A stretch of DNA of 64,000 bases from Mariniphaga sp. (GCA_024636975.1 JAGXGA010000019.1:186001-250000); one strand, 5' to 3'; counted from the stretch's first letter, positions 1 through 9,341 are shown. Notes: a model not told the origin generated them from the sequence alone. Translations and numbers: made by a program.

Positions 1-74
1 GCCCTGGTTGGTAAGATTTCAAAAAAATTCAAATATTGAATAATCGTTATAAGAATATTATCTGACATTTATAG

Positions 75-254
75 TCATTCGGCTTTCAACCAGTCGTAAA
101 CATCAATATTAATTATTGTATCTGATTTTATATCAAGAATTGTCTCTCCAAATTTCTCAAGGTTATCTCCGGTAGCATAATACTGTTCACTTTCTGGTGT
201 AACAATAAAACCAAATAATTTCCCCTCCTTAAATTCAATGGATCTTTGAGAGCA
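75..254 (-). other. Open frame continuing in phase after the ExbB-like stop codon
   Basis: Directly after the TAG that ends the ExbB/MotA-like gene, the same minus-strand frame stays open for 59 more codons and ends in TGA at 75-77. The peptide reads like real protein (it includes EGKLFGFIVTPESEQYY near the start and ends NIDVYDWLKAE) but has no ATG, GTG or TTG in phase. An AGGAGGGG run lies inside it at about 218-231. It could be the remnant of a gene whose 5-prime end was lost, or a distal part separated by a nonsense change. I do not recognise the family. The remaining 74 bases to the window edge show nothing I can name. Confidence 0.35.
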
Positions 255-626
255 CTATTCCACTTTTGCCTTAATAATTTCTTTTAATAAGAAATAAAAG
301 AGCATTGAAATGATAAAAACGACGAATCCATAGATAGGAGCATAAAAACTCACTTTGGCTCCACCCATAACCAGTGCAGGTGAAACATCGGCAGCCTCCA
401 TTATGGCATTTAATGCCTGGACGATGCCCACTATCTGCGATAATAATCCGGTGGCCAAAGCAACTGAACCACCCAGCAGAACTAAATCGAGCAATTTAGT
501 AGTTGCCGTTCTTTGTGAGAATAACTCAAACGATTTCCAGACAGCAACAAAAATTGTTAATAGAGCCATTATTGAAATAAGATTCATAAAAGGGCCCCCG
601 GCGCGATAAAAATCAATGAAGTTCAT
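255..626 (-). CDS. Small MotA/TolQ/ExbB-like proton-channel family membrane protein
   Basis: A 123-residue inner-membrane protein. Residues 10-14 read GGPFM, as at the start of many ExbB/TolQ proteins, followed by a hydrophobic helix. A second block, LLGGSVALATGLLSQIVGIV at about 50-69, and a last helix near 97-115 match the MotA_ExbB domain, in which helices form the proton path that energises a partner such as TonB or TolA. It is shorter than usual ExbB proteins (about 200-240 residues), and no ExbD-like partner lies beside it, so its coupling partner is unknown. It is divergent from the histidine kinase gene; the 230-base gap between them (627-856) shows nothing firm. Confidence 0.7.
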   Translation of the reverse strand: MNFIDFYRAGGPFMNLISIMALLTIFVAVWKSFELFSQRTATTKLLDLVLLGGSVALATGLLSQIVGIVQALNAIMEAADVSPALVMGGAKVSFYAPIYGFVVFIISMLFYFLLKEIIKAKVE

Positions 627-856
627 AACAAATTGTTTTAATGTTTATGCCTGCAATGTAAGGTTGCCTGCCCGATGGCAAACAATTAAATCGTTTAACA
701 GCATGCTTTTAATTTCGAACAACTATTTACTCCTTAAAACTACATAACTTTCCCTTTCCATGCAGTTCAACTATTCTTTTATGTATTTGGTCAATGATAT
801 TTTTCTTTTCTCCAAATCCTTACTAAATTTCATGTTCTGTTTTAAATACGATTTGA

Positions 857-1933
857 TTGAATAATATTTGGTATAAAATACTGCAACATTCACACCACCT
901 GCGTGTATTGCTTCATTTACTGTTCTGGCTGACAGTCCTGGTATTTTATTTTATACTTTTTAGCCTGAACAGTGAATCGCGGGAAGTTTCCTTTATCCTT
1001 ACCGCCGGTTTAATACCCGTAGCGGTGGCAGCTACCTATTTTTTCAATTATGTACTTGTTCCAAAATACCTTTGGAAAAAACACTACATCCGTTTCTTCC
1101 TGTTCAGTTTTTATTCGCTTCTGGCAACAACCTGGATGTCGTTTTTAATCGTATTTTTTACGCTTATCTATATTTTAGCCCGTGAAGCATATATCGACCC
1201 CTCGGTTTTACATCCCGAGTGGCAGGTGATAACACTAAATTTTGTAGTGTTTTTTGCCATTGCAGTAAAGCAAATAAAACGTTCCATTCTAATTCAGCAG
1301 GAAAAAAACCAGCTTGAGAAGAATCAACTTACCACGGAACTAAAATTAAAAGAGGCTGAGCTGAAACTCCTGAAGGCCCAGATTCATCCGCATTTCCTGT
1401 TCAATACTCTGAATAATCTGTATGGGCTCACGCTTGAAAAGTCGGATGAAGCTCCCCGTCTTGTATTACGATTTTCGGAACTTTTAGATTACATCATATA
1501 CCGCTGTAACGAGAAACTGGTTTTGCTGGCCGATGAGTTATATAACCTGAACAATTACCTTGAGATAGAGAAAATAAGGCATTCAGGCAATTTAAAACTG
1601 GAGCAGGAATTCCCTGCAAATCCGGGAAAGCTAAAAATTGCCCCTCTGCTGTTTATTCCACTCTTTGAAAATGCATTTAAACATGGGGTAAGTAATACCA
1701 CAGGGAAAGCATTTGTAGACGTAAAGCTATCGTTGACCGCCAAAACGCTGGTTTGCCGGATTGAAAATTCGAAAGCCATTCAGGCAACAAAGAGTAATGA
1801 AGTTTCAGGCGGCATCGGGTTGAAAAATGTTAAAAAAAGACTTGAACTGGTATATCCCGATAAATATATGCTCAACATTATAGATGGACCTGATTCATTT
1901 TTAGTAAATTTAGTGTTGGAACTGGAGGAATGA
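857..1933 (+). CDS. LytS/YehU-type sensor histidine kinase
   Basis: A 358-residue membrane kinase that should phosphorylate the LytTR regulator encoded next to it. Four hydrophobic segments (about 16-37, 47-68, 79-106, 124-140) are followed by a coiled coil (about 145-175) and the His_kinase domain with motif QIHPHFLFNTLNN; the phospho-acceptor is one of the histidines at 177/179. The ATPase part has LFENAFKHG (N box) and GGIGLKNVKKRL (G box). The chosen start is TTG at 857, because the next Met lies in the third hydrophobic segment; the exact start is uncertain. The stop overlaps the regulator start by 4 bases (ATGA), so the two are probably translationally coupled. The signal sensed is not visible. 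Confidence 0.92.
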   Translation: MNNIWYKILQHSHHLRVLLHLLFWLTVLVFYFILFSLNSESREVSFILTAGLIPVAVAATYFFNYVLVPKYLWKKHYIRFFLFSFYSLLATTWMSFLIVFFTLIYILAREAYIDPSVLHPEWQVITLNFVVFFAIAVKQIKRSILIQQEKNQLEKNQLTTELKLKEAELKLLKAQIHPHFLFNTLNNLYGLTLEKSDEAPRLVLRFSELLDYIIYRCNEKLVLLADELYNLNNYLEIEKIRHSGNLKLEQEFPANPGKLKIAPLLFIPLFENAFKHGVSNTTGKAFVDVKLSLTAKTLVCRIENSKAIQATKSNEVSGGIGLKNVKKRLELVYPDKYMLNIIDGPDSFLVNLVLELEE

Positions 1934-2649
1934 CTATGATCAAATGCCTGATAGTTGATGATGAACCCATTGCTGTGCGGATAATAGAAAAGCACCTGTC
2001 CGCGTTTGCCGGTTTTGAGGTGGTGGCAACATGCTCCAATGCACTTGAAGCCATGCCAGTATTATGTGAAAAGGAAATTGACTTGCTCTTTTGCGACATT
2101 CAGATGCCGCAGATTACTGGTGTTGATTTTGTCCGCTCACTAAGATATCCGCCTAAAGTAATATTTACTACCGCCTATCGTAACTATGCCATCGAAGCCT
2201 TTGAACTGAATGTAGTGGATTATCTATTAAAACCCATATCATTCGAACGGTTTGCAAAGGCAATCCAACATTTTCTTGAGTTAGAGGAACTGAAAAACAA
2301 CCAGGAATCAGTATCAGAATATACCGGGATGAACCGCCGGGAATATATTTTTTTAAAAGCCGATAAGAAGCATTATAAGGTTAATATGGAGGACATATTT
2401 TATTTTGAAAGCATGGGCGACTATGTGATTGCATATACAAAGCAGAAGAAAATAATTACGAAAGAACGTATTGGAAGCCTGCCCGAAATGCTCCCCTCAC
2501 ATGAATTCCTACAAATACACCGGCGTTACATTGTATCTGTCCGGAAAATTGAATCGCTCGGTCCCGGATTTGTAGAAATAAACGGAATAAAATTACCGAT
2601 AGGTCGTCAGTTTAAAGCAGACCTCTCCCGGTTTCTTCAAAATGGTTAA
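1930..2649 (+). CDS. LytTR-family response regulator
   Basis: A 239-residue cytoplasmic transcription regulator. The receiver domain (about 4-118) has acidic residues D10/D11, phospho-acceptor D56 in LLFCDIQMP, the FTTAY strand and the conserved lysine in YLLKP. The LytTR DNA-binding domain occupies about 135-237, with RREYIFLKADKKHYKV and LQIHRRYIVSV characteristic of the family. The gene starts inside the end of the kinase gene. A second in-frame ATG two codons downstream is equally possible. Targets are not evident; members commonly bind upstream of exopolysaccharide or nutrient-uptake genes, but nothing here shows which. Confidence 0.93.
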   Translation: MTMIKCLIVDDEPIAVRIIEKHLSAFAGFEVVATCSNALEAMPVLCEKEIDLLFCDIQMPQITGVDFVRSLRYPPKVIFTTAYRNYAIEAFELNVVDYLLKPISFERFAKAIQHFLELEELKNNQESVSEYTGMNRREYIFLKADKKHYKVNMEDIFYFESMGDYVIAYTKQKKIITKERIGSLPEMLPSHEFLQIHRRYIVSVRKIESLGPGFVEINGIKLPIGRQFKADLSRFLQNG

Positions 2650-2678
2650 TTCTTTCCGAAAGTATTTACAGGAATTAT

Positions 2679-2686
2679 TATTTTTG
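2679..2686 (+). promoter_or_regulatory. -7 promoter box (TATTTTTG) just before the cation transporter
   Basis: TATTTTTG fits the Bacteroidota TAnnTTTG element and ends only 5 bases before the ATG at 2692. Transcription would then start at or next to the start codon, giving a leaderless or nearly leaderless message. No clear -33 TTTG is seen. Confidence 0.45.
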
Positions 2687-2691
2687 CACCC

Positions 2692-3558
2692 ATGTCAGGT
2701 AAAGACAAATACATTGCCCGCGAGGGATGGCTTTCAATTTTCGGAAATATATTCCTGTTTGGGTTGAAATACTGGGCCGGGGTAGCTACCGGATCGCTGG
2801 CATTGATCGCCGACGCCTGGCATACCCTTTCCGATATGGTATCATCGGTAATCGTACTGATCGGAGGTAAAATTTCAAGCAAGCCTGCCGACCATGATCA
2901 TCCATTCGGTCATGGCCGGGCTGAACACATTGCCTCGATGATAATCGGGGTATTGCTCGCTATTATAGCCTTCGACTTTGCCGTTGGTGCTGTGGATAAA
3001 TTCAGGAAAGGAGAAAAGGTCGTATTCGGAACCTTCGCATGGATTGCAACTATAGCTTCCATTGTTGTGAAGGAAGGGATGGCTCAGTATGCTTTTTGGG
3101 CCGCCAACAAAACCAAATCGTCCATCTTAAAGGCCGATGGCTGGCACCACCGTACCGATGCCTTGTCATCAATCATCATATTAATTGGTATTGCTGTTGG
3201 AAATCAATTCTGGTGGACCGATGCGGTATTGAGTTTTATTGTTGCACTCATGATTGGTTATGCAAGTTACCAGATACTGGCCACCGAAATTCAATCACTG
3301 CTGGGGGAAAGCCCGTCGGAGGAACTTCTGCATTCCATCACTAAATCAACCCAGGATGAATTCCGCGAACCGCTTCACCTGCATCACATCCACATTCATA
3401 ACTACGGAAGACACACTGAATTAAGCTGCCATATTAAATTACCACCCGAAATGTCACTTGATGAAGCACATGATATCTGCACTAAAGTGGAAAAGGTAAT
3501 TCTTAAAAACTTCGGTTATGTTTCTACTGTGCATCCCGAACCTACTGAACGGTTATGA
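2692..3558 (+). CDS. Cation diffusion facilitator (Zn/Fe/Mn efflux) transporter
   Basis: A 288-residue inner-membrane antiporter of the CDF family, which exports divalent metal in exchange for protons. Two HxxxD metal sites are visible: H44/D48 in the second helix (DAWHTLSD) and H152/D156 in the fifth (ADGWHHRTD), the pattern usually tied to zinc. The loop HDHPFGHGRAEH (68-79) and the histidine-rich C-terminal domain (HLHHIHIHNYGRH) match the cytoplasmic metal-binding part. It follows the two-component genes by 42 bases but has its own -7 box. Length is normal for the family. The metal cannot be fixed from sequence alone. Confidence 0.93.
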   Translation: MSGKDKYIAREGWLSIFGNIFLFGLKYWAGVATGSLALIADAWHTLSDMVSSVIVLIGGKISSKPADHDHPFGHGRAEHIASMIIGVLLAIIAFDFAVGAVDKFRKGEKVVFGTFAWIATIASIVVKEGMAQYAFWAANKTKSSILKADGWHHRTDALSSIIILIGIAVGNQFWWTDAVLSFIVALMIGYASYQILATEIQSLLGESPSEELLHSITKSTQDEFREPLHLHHIHIHNYGRHTELSCHIKLPPEMSLDEAHDICTKVEKVILKNFGYVSTVHPEPTERL

Positions 3559-3560
3559 AT

Positions 3561-3619
3561 TCACCTGCTGACCTGGATTCTGGGGGGTGGATATAAGAAC
3601 AGAATAATTGAGCAGGTGA
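3561..3619. repeat. Inverted repeat in a convergent intergenic gap
   Basis: TCACCTGCT (3561-3569) and AGCAGGTGA (3611-3619) are perfect 9-base inverted arms separated by 41 bases, between the 3-prime ends of the CDF gene and the DUF1080 gene. There is no T run, so it is not a classical terminator, though it may serve both converging transcripts. Confidence 0.35.
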
Positions 3620-3644
3620 CCTGGAGCCACCAGCTCAAGAAGAG

Positions 3645-4358
3645 TTACGGCAATTCCACTATCTGCAAATTCCTGAACTGAATCTCTGCACCTTCGGCTT
3701 CCAGGCATATATAGCCTTTTGTTTGTGATGATTTGCTGATGCCGTTTACGAATTTACCATTAACCGAAAGTTTGATGGTTCCATCAACACACACCACATC
3801 ATATGTATTCCACTCTCCTTTTCCCTTGCAACGGTTTTCAACCGATTTACTGCGCTCACCACGCGGATTGTCAGGTACGATTTTTACCCCCCCAACACCA
3901 AACAGTTCACCATGTACATAAGCAACAGGTGGTTTTTCTCCGTTTCGCATGTTCTGATTTACCCAGTCGAGTTCCAGCATCTGCACCTCTACTCCATCGG
4001 GTAACCTGTTTTCACCGGGAACTGCCTTGCTCCAGACAAAGGTCCCTGAATTTCCCCCGGCTTCCATATGCCGCCATTCGATGTGCATGATGAAATTCTC
4101 ATACTCTTTTTCACTGCGAACAACTCCAATGGGCAAACCGCTGCAAACCAGCACATCACCCTCTTTCTTCCAGGTTTCAGGCTCTGTATTCACCTGTATC
4201 CAGGTTACAGGCATACCATTTACATCTTTACCCTGAAGCACTTCCTGCCACTGTACTCCCTTTCCAAATGAAACCACCCGTTCCTGGGCCTTCAGTACTG
4301 AACCAGCAAACAAAAACACAGCACCAATAATAATTATAACACCAGCTTTATTCATCAC
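3645..4358 (-). CDS. DUF1080 secreted protein (3-keto-disaccharide hydrolase family)
   Basis: A 237-residue secreted protein. It has a signal peptide (residues 1-24, ending VLKAQ) and a single DUF1080 jelly-roll domain, with the family hallmarks [16 protein letters not shown] near the middle and [15 protein letters not shown] then [16 protein letters not shown] toward the end. Characterised DUF1080 proteins hydrolyse 3-keto-glycosides, after a Gfo/Idh-type oxidoreductase has oxidised C3 of a glucosyl unit. The gene lies 27 bases downstream of a Gfo/Idh gene on the same strand, so the pair fits an oxidise-then-cleave route. The natural substrate is unknown. Confidence 0.88.
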   Translation of the reverse strand: MMNKAGVIIIIGAVFLFAGSVLKAQERVVSFGKGVQWQEVLQGKDVNGMPVTWIQVNTEPETWKKEGDVLVCSGLPIGVVRSEKEYENFIMHIEWRHMEAGGNSGTFVWSKAVPGENRLPDGVEVQMLELDWVNQNMRNGEKPPVAYVHGELFGVGGVKIVPDNPRGERSKSVENRCKGKGEWNTYDVVCVDGTIKLSVNGKFVNGISKSSQTKGYICLEAEGAEIQFRNLQIVELP

Positions 4359-4385
4359 TTTAAACTTTAAACCTTAAACTCTAAA

Positions 4386-5732
4386 CTAAACCGCAGCTGT
4401 ATTGGGCACTCCTGCCTTTGGTATTTCTTCAGCTATCCCCTGAACAGGACCAAATGAATAAGTTTTCGGTCCCAGGTACAAATCCGAATTCAGCATTTCC
4501 TCCCAGGTAACATCCTTGCCCGTATAAGCCGAAATTCTGCCCATTATGGTTACAAGCGTGGAATTAATCTGAGCCTCGGCATCACTGATCGGATTACCGG
4601 TTCGAATGGCCGTAACCAAATTAATGTGTTCCTGGACAAAAGGATTTGTTACCTTCCATTCCGAATCGGGTTCCCCTTCTTCCGGATAAGGATACTCCCA
4701 AATCAGATTCCCTTTAAGATCATAAATTTTACCCGCTGCATCAGCATACCCACCCGTTCCGTTAATCTGTTCCACCTTTTTATTGGTACAACCGTTAATC
4801 TGCCTTGCAGCGCAATGGGTACGCAATCCGTTTTCATACTCATATTCAATACTGAAGAAATCATACTGATCGCCTGTAACCCTCCGCTGGCGTCCTCCCC
4901 ACCCCACTGCTCTATGAGGATTTTTACCCATATGCCAATTCATCACATCAATTTCATGAATAAACTGTTCAGTAATGTGATCGCCCGAGAGCCAGCAGAA
5001 ATTGACCCAGTTGCGTAGCATATATTCCATCTCGCTCCACTCCGGCTGCTGTGTGCGGTACCATAAAGCTCCCCCGTTACGAATAATGTTTGCACCCGTT
5101 ATTTCACCTATCTCGCCATTGGCTACCCGGCGTTGAGTTTCCATATAATCCTTCTGCACCCGGCGGATGGTTCCACTGACCATGCACAACCCAATAGCTT
5201 CTGCTTTTTTTGCCGATGCCATTACTGAACGCGCACCTGCCGGATCGACCGCAATGGGTTTTTCCATAAAAACGTGCTTTTGCGCATTCACCGCTGCCTC
5301 CACATGGGCAGGCCTGAAATGGGGCGGTGTGCAAAGCAACACCAGATCCACATCCGAATCGATCACCTTCTCAAAACTGTCGAAACCCACAAAGCAGTTT
5401 TCATCTGCAATCTCCACATTCTTTTCCTCCTTCAGCTTTGCCCTGCAGCTGTCAATCTTATCCTGAAAAACATCGCCTAAGGCAGTTATCTGCAAGTTGG
5501 GACCCGCATCCAAAAAATTAACTGCAGCTCCTGTACCCCGGCCTCCACAACCAATAAGACCAGCTTTAATTACCTTTCCGTCGGGTGCCTGATCCAGCAG
5601 CTTTGGAAGCTGAATTTCTTCTTTTTTTGATGATGGCCCCGAACATGATGTTATAAGTCCTGCAGCTCCCAGTGTGCCCAGTGCAGTTTTTGCAATAAAG
5701 TTTCTGCGATCAATACCCGGCTTGATTTTCAT
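4386..5732 (-). CDS. Gfo/Idh/MocA oxidoreductase, exported
   Basis: A 448-residue NAD(P)-dependent sugar oxidoreductase. The N-terminus has a Tat-like RRNFIAKT sequence and a possible lipobox ending at C30 (LITSC), so it is probably periplasmic and perhaps lipid-anchored. The Rossmann motif GCGGRG is at 61-66, the catalytic lysine motif EKP lies in VFMEKPIAVDP, and HEIDVMNWHMG carries the usual active-site His/Asp. It is the first gene of a two-gene operon with DUF1080. The predicted role is oxidation of a glycoside or sugar to a 3-keto product; the exact substrate is not visible. Confidence 0.9.
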   Translation of the reverse strand: MKIKPGIDRRNFIAKTALGTLGAAGLITSCSGPSSKKEEIQLPKLLDQAPDGKVIKAGLIGCGGRGTGAAVNFLDAGPNLQITALGDVFQDKIDSCRAKLKEEKNVEIADENCFVGFDSFEKVIDSDVDLVLLCTPPHFRPAHVEAAVNAQKHVFMEKPIAVDPAGARSVMASAKKAEAIGLCMVSGTIRRVQKDYMETQRRVANGEIGEITGANIIRNGGALWYRTQQPEWSEMEYMLRNWVNFCWLSGDHITEQFIHEIDVMNWHMGKNPHRAVGWGGRQRRVTGDQYDFFSIEYEYENGLRTHCAARQINGCTNKKVEQINGTGGYADAAGKIYDLKGNLIWEYPYPEEGEPDSEWKVTNPFVQEHINLVTAIRTGNPISDAEAQINSTLVTIMGRISAYTGKDVTWEEMLNSDLYLGPKTYSFGPVQGIAEEIPKAGVPNTAAV

Positions 5733-6181
5733 GATGATTAACTATTTTATTCAATACTGAAAAATAATGATATCCGTTGCTAATGTATCAAAAACCTTTC
5801 TTCAAATGAAAATATTGGCAGCATTTTTAAAGTAAAAGTTTATTTATTCTCTTTTAAACCTGATAATTATCCCGGTTTTGAAGGAAAACAGCAATACAAA
5901 TATTATTTTCTGGTTAGGCCACCAAGCCAGTAACCAATTTAACGGTTTTAAGACTATTCAGGGACATATCAACTCCATGTTTAATTGAATTTAATCAGTC
6001 CCATGTATGGAGAATGTATATTGAAGAACCGGATTCGAATTATTTAATAAGATTCTGTCCGTTGCTCTTTGAAAAAGGCATATAAGCGGTGAGAATGCAT
6101 AGTTATCAAAGACATAAATCCTTTGAAAGTGAAATAAAATTCGTGTACATTTGTTTCGAAACAAATAATTTATCAAACAAG
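5733..6181. other. Intergenic gap, divergent promoters
   Basis: About 450 AT-rich bases between the divergent Gfo/Idh gene and the alpha/alpha-barrel-like lipoprotein. Apart from the promoter listed for the right-hand gene I see no gene, RNA or repeat here. The reading frame open upstream of 6182 (to 6089) looks non-coding, because the promoter lies inside it. Confidence 0.6.
6122..6153 (+). promoter_or_regulatory. Bacteroidota-type promoter, TTTG-N20-TACATTTG
   Basis: TTTG at 6122-6125 and TACATTTG at 6146-6153 match both boxes of the Bacteroidota housekeeping promoter at proper spacing. Transcription would begin near 6160, which supports the ATG at 6182 rather than the upstream GTG/ATG codons in the same frame. 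Confidence 0.65.
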
Positions 6182-7768
6182 ATGAATCGATGGACTATTC
6201 TGGCCTCAACCCTTTTTCTCATTATTATTTCATGTTCAGTACAGACTGAAATCGAACCCAAATTGGTTGAACAGGCCAGGGAAAACGGCAGGCTGGCTAA
6301 TGAAGGATTTGACCGAAGCCTTCGGTTTGTAAATGCATGGCTAACAAAAACCGACTCTGCTACAGGGCTAATCCCAACCAACCTGACCGGGAACAAGGAT
6401 GTGTGGGAACCTCACAATTCTGCTGCCGACAATTACGCGTTTATGGTACTAACAGCCTGGCTGCTTGATAAGAAACTGTATGAAAACGAACTATTGAACA
6501 TGCTGCATACTGAAAGGGAACTTACTTCGCGTGTAAATTCCCTTCCCGATACCTGGTCGTTTACGAAGCAAAGTTTTCAAGCCGATGAGCCCCGGCCAGG
6601 GAATATCATATTTGGGACATCAGAATACATAAAAGATGGCCTGGTTCCATTGATGGAGTGCATCGGGCCATCGCCATGGTACGACCGAATGATGGAAATG
6701 CTGGACGATTTACATGTTTATATGCAGGAAACCGGCAGCCTGGAATCAATTTACAGTGAACACATGGCTTCAGTGGAGGAGGTAAACGGGGAAATGCTGC
6801 AGACCTTATCAAGGGTATACTGGATGACCGGGGAGCAGAAATACCTCGATTGGGCGGTTGAAATCGGTGATTACTATCTTTTAGGGAAACGTGATTTAAG
6901 CGAAATTGAATACCTGCGTATACGCGATCACGGGTGCGAAATCATTGGCGGCTTAAGCGAGCTTTATGTTACACTGCATTTTGTTGATAAGGAAAGGAAA
7001 GAACGCTATAAACCGGCACTTTATAAATTGCTCGACAGAGTCCTTGAAGTTGGTCGCAATGAAGACGGACTGTTTTACAATGCCATTAATCCACGTACCG
7101 GCGAAATCGTGGACAAAAATACAGTCGACAACTGGGGATACGTATTCAATGCTTATTATGCTGTTTGGCTGGTCGATCAAAAAGAAGACTACCGACAAGC
7201 TGTTTTGGAGGGTTTTGAAGAACTGAATGCCAAATACCGCAATTTTGCCTGGGAGGGAACCAGTCACGATGGTTATGCCGATGCACTTGAAAGCGGCATC
7301 AATCTTTACAACCGGGAACCGGTACCAGTGCTTAAAGATTGGATCGACAGTGAAGTGCAGGTGATGTTCGGCATGCAACAAGATGACGGCATTATTGGCG
7401 GATGGCATGGCGACGGCAACTTTGCCCGCACGGCCATCATGTACAGCCTCTGGAAAACCCAGGGCGCACGGATTGAACCCTGGCGCAGCGATGTGATTTT
7501 AGGTGCCGCAAAAGGAGAAAATGAAACCTGCTTTGTACTCACATCGGAACGCGAATGGGAAGGAAAACTGGTTTTCGACAGCCAGCGCCACAAGACCATC
7601 TTAAACCTGCCCATCGACTATCCCCGCATCAACCAGTTTCCCGAATGGTTTACCGCAGTTAAAGAACAGGAATACGAACTCACGTTTTCAGGCAAAAAGC
7701 GTCCGGAAAGTTATACGGGAGTCCAGCTGTTGGAAGGCATTCCGGTTAATTTGTCAGCGGGTGGATAA
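6182..7768 (+). CDS. Lipoprotein, probable six-hairpin (alpha/alpha) barrel carbohydrate enzyme
   Basis: A 528-residue protein when started at the ATG at 6182; the frame is open further upstream, but the promoter and lipoprotein signal place the start here. MNRWTILASTLFLIIISC is a lipoprotein signal with Cys at 18. The body has repeated helix-pair segments rich in aromatic residues (WMTGEQKYLDWAVEIGDYYL, DNWGYVFNAYYAVWLVD, DDGIIGGWHGDGNFARTA), the look of six-hairpin glycosidases such as unsaturated glucuronyl hydrolases or GH127. I cannot assign a family or catalytic residues. It is 40 bases upstream of a GH29 fucosidase gene on the same strand, so a role in glycan breakdown is likely. Confidence 0.7.
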   Translation: MNRWTILASTLFLIIISCSVQTEIEPKLVEQARENGRLANEGFDRSLRFVNAWLTKTDSATGLIPTNLTGNKDVWEPHNSAADNYAFMVLTAWLLDKKLYENELLNMLHTERELTSRVNSLPDTWSFTKQSFQADEPRPGNIIFGTSEYIKDGLVPLMECIGPSPWYDRMMEMLDDLHVYMQETGSLESIYSEHMASVEEVNGEMLQTLSRVYWMTGEQKYLDWAVEIGDYYLLGKRDLSEIEYLRIRDHGCEIIGGLSELYVTLHFVDKERKERYKPALYKLLDRVLEVGRNEDGLFYNAINPRTGEIVDKNTVDNWGYVFNAYYAVWLVDQKEDYRQAVLEGFEELNAKYRNFAWEGTSHDGYADALESGINLYNREPVPVLKDWIDSEVQVMFGMQQDDGIIGGWHGDGNFARTAIMYSLWKTQGARIEPWRSDVILGAAKGENETCFVLTSEREWEGKLVFDSQRHKTILNLPIDYPRINQFPEWFTAVKEQEYELTFSGKKRPESYTGVQLLEGIPVNLSAGG

Positions 7769-7808
7769 CTGGTTGTATCGATTAAGAATTAAGTAAATAA
7801 ATCAAACT

Positions 7809-9170
7809 ATGAAAAAAGGATATTTTTTACTGGCTCTCCTGTTTGCAGTTTCCCGGCTATTTGCACAAGATATTTATCAAACTCGTCAGGCACGTACTCA
7901 ATGGTTTCAGGATGCCCGTTTCGGTATGTTTATCCACTGGGGAATTTATGCCATACCTGCCCGGGGAGAATGGGTGCGGCAAAAGGAGAAACTTTCAGCA
8001 GAAGATTACCAGCCGTTTTTTGAAACGTTTAACCCTGTTGATTATGATCCTCAGGAATGGGCCAAAGCGGCTAAACATGCCGGAATGAATTATGCAGTGA
8101 TGACAGCAAAACATCACGATGGCTTTTGTTTGTTCAACAGCGAATTTACTGATTACAAAGTCACCAATACTCCGGCAGGTAGAGATTTGATCAAAGAATA
8201 CGTTGATGCTTTCCGGAAAGAAGGATTAAAAATAGGGTTTTACTATTCGTTGCTCGACTGGCACCACCCTGATTACCCTGTGGAAGGCAATTGTGTGATA
8301 CACCCCATGGCTGGCGTGGAAGGATACTCAAATGAAGGCCGCAACTTTTCAAATTATATAACTTATATGCACAATCAGGTGAGAGAATTGCTTACCAATT
8401 ATGGTACAATAGATATTCTATGGCTCGATTTCAGTTGTGGCGATATGGCCGGTGAAAAGTGGGAGGCAACAAAGCTGGTTGAAATGGTCAAAAAGTTGCA
8501 GCCCGATATTATTATCGATAATCGCCTGGGTGGAAACATGGAGCTTGAAAACCCGGAATCCTTTGCCGGCGATTTTGAGGGACCGGAACAGGTAATTCCG
8601 CATGAGGGGATATATGATGAACTGGGGCGTCCCATTCCATGGGAAGCATGTATTACACTAAACAACGACTGGGGTTACAGTACAAATCAGGATTACAAAT
8701 CGGCACAGGATATTGTTCATGCTTTGGTAAATGTAGTAAGCAAAGGAGGCAATTTGTTGCTGAACGTTGGTCCCGATGCAAAGGGAAATATTCCTGAATG
8801 GTCTCTGGATATACTTTCAGAAGTTGGAGACTGGATGCAACTAAACGGGGAAAGCATATACGGTTGTGGCCCGGCGCCTTTTCCCAAACCGGAATGGGGA
8901 CGGTTTACAATGCGCGATGATACGCTTTACGCACATATTTTAGGTTCAAATATAGGGCAATACTATATGAAAGGCATGAAAGATAAATTAAAAAATGCCC
9001 GGCTGGTTTTCGATGGTCGAGAGTTATTTATCGGGCCCTACTGGCATGGTGAACGATCGTATATTGCTGAAGACGATATCTTTTTTAACCTTGGAAATCC
9101 GCCGCAGTGGACATTTCCCCTGCCCGACAAAATCAATACGGTAGTACAATTTGAATTGAATGATGATTAG
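7809..9170 (+). CDS. Alpha-L-fucosidase, GH29
   Basis: A 453-residue secreted glycosidase with a signal peptide (1-20, ending LFAQ). GH29 hallmarks are RFGMFIHWGIYAIPARGEW (37-55), the His pair in AKHHDGFCLF (100-109) and the nucleophile strand IDILWLDFS with D207 as the probable nucleophile. It retains exo-acting fucosidase features and releases terminal L-fucose with retention. The C-terminal beta domain is short (ends near 453), typical of the compact secreted forms. It is co-transcribed with the upstream lipoprotein. Linkage preference cannot be read from the sequence. Confidence 0.92.
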   Translation: MKKGYFLLALLFAVSRLFAQDIYQTRQARTQWFQDARFGMFIHWGIYAIPARGEWVRQKEKLSAEDYQPFFETFNPVDYDPQEWAKAAKHAGMNYAVMTAKHHDGFCLFNSEFTDYKVTNTPAGRDLIKEYVDAFRKEGLKIGFYYSLLDWHHPDYPVEGNCVIHPMAGVEGYSNEGRNFSNYITYMHNQVRELLTNYGTIDILWLDFSCGDMAGEKWEATKLVEMVKKLQPDIIIDNRLGGNMELENPESFAGDFEGPEQVIPHEGIYDELGRPIPWEACITLNNDWGYSTNQDYKSAQDIVHALVNVVSKGGNLLLNVGPDAKGNIPEWSLDILSEVGDWMQLNGESIYGCGPAPFPKPEWGRFTMRDDTLYAHILGSNIGQYYMKGMKDKLKNARLVFDGRELFIGPYWHGERSYIAEDDIFFNLGNPPQWTFPLPDKINTVVQFELNDD

Positions 9171-9341
9171 CAGTAATGAATAATCTGTGCAAACTTCTCA
9201 GGCGTTGTCTGGATAAGACTGTAAGGGTTCCAATCTTGATGTAAAAGTATTTTACACGGCAGCTCTGGTAAAAAAAACCACTTTTCAGTCTCTTAATTTA
9301 CCCAATATATTTTTATTGATAGCCTGTTCTCTTGTGAAACA

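Noticed and set aside
6089-6181. Upstream start for the alpha/alpha-barrel-like lipoprotein
   Set aside because: A promoter lies inside this stretch and the lipoprotein signal begins at 6182.
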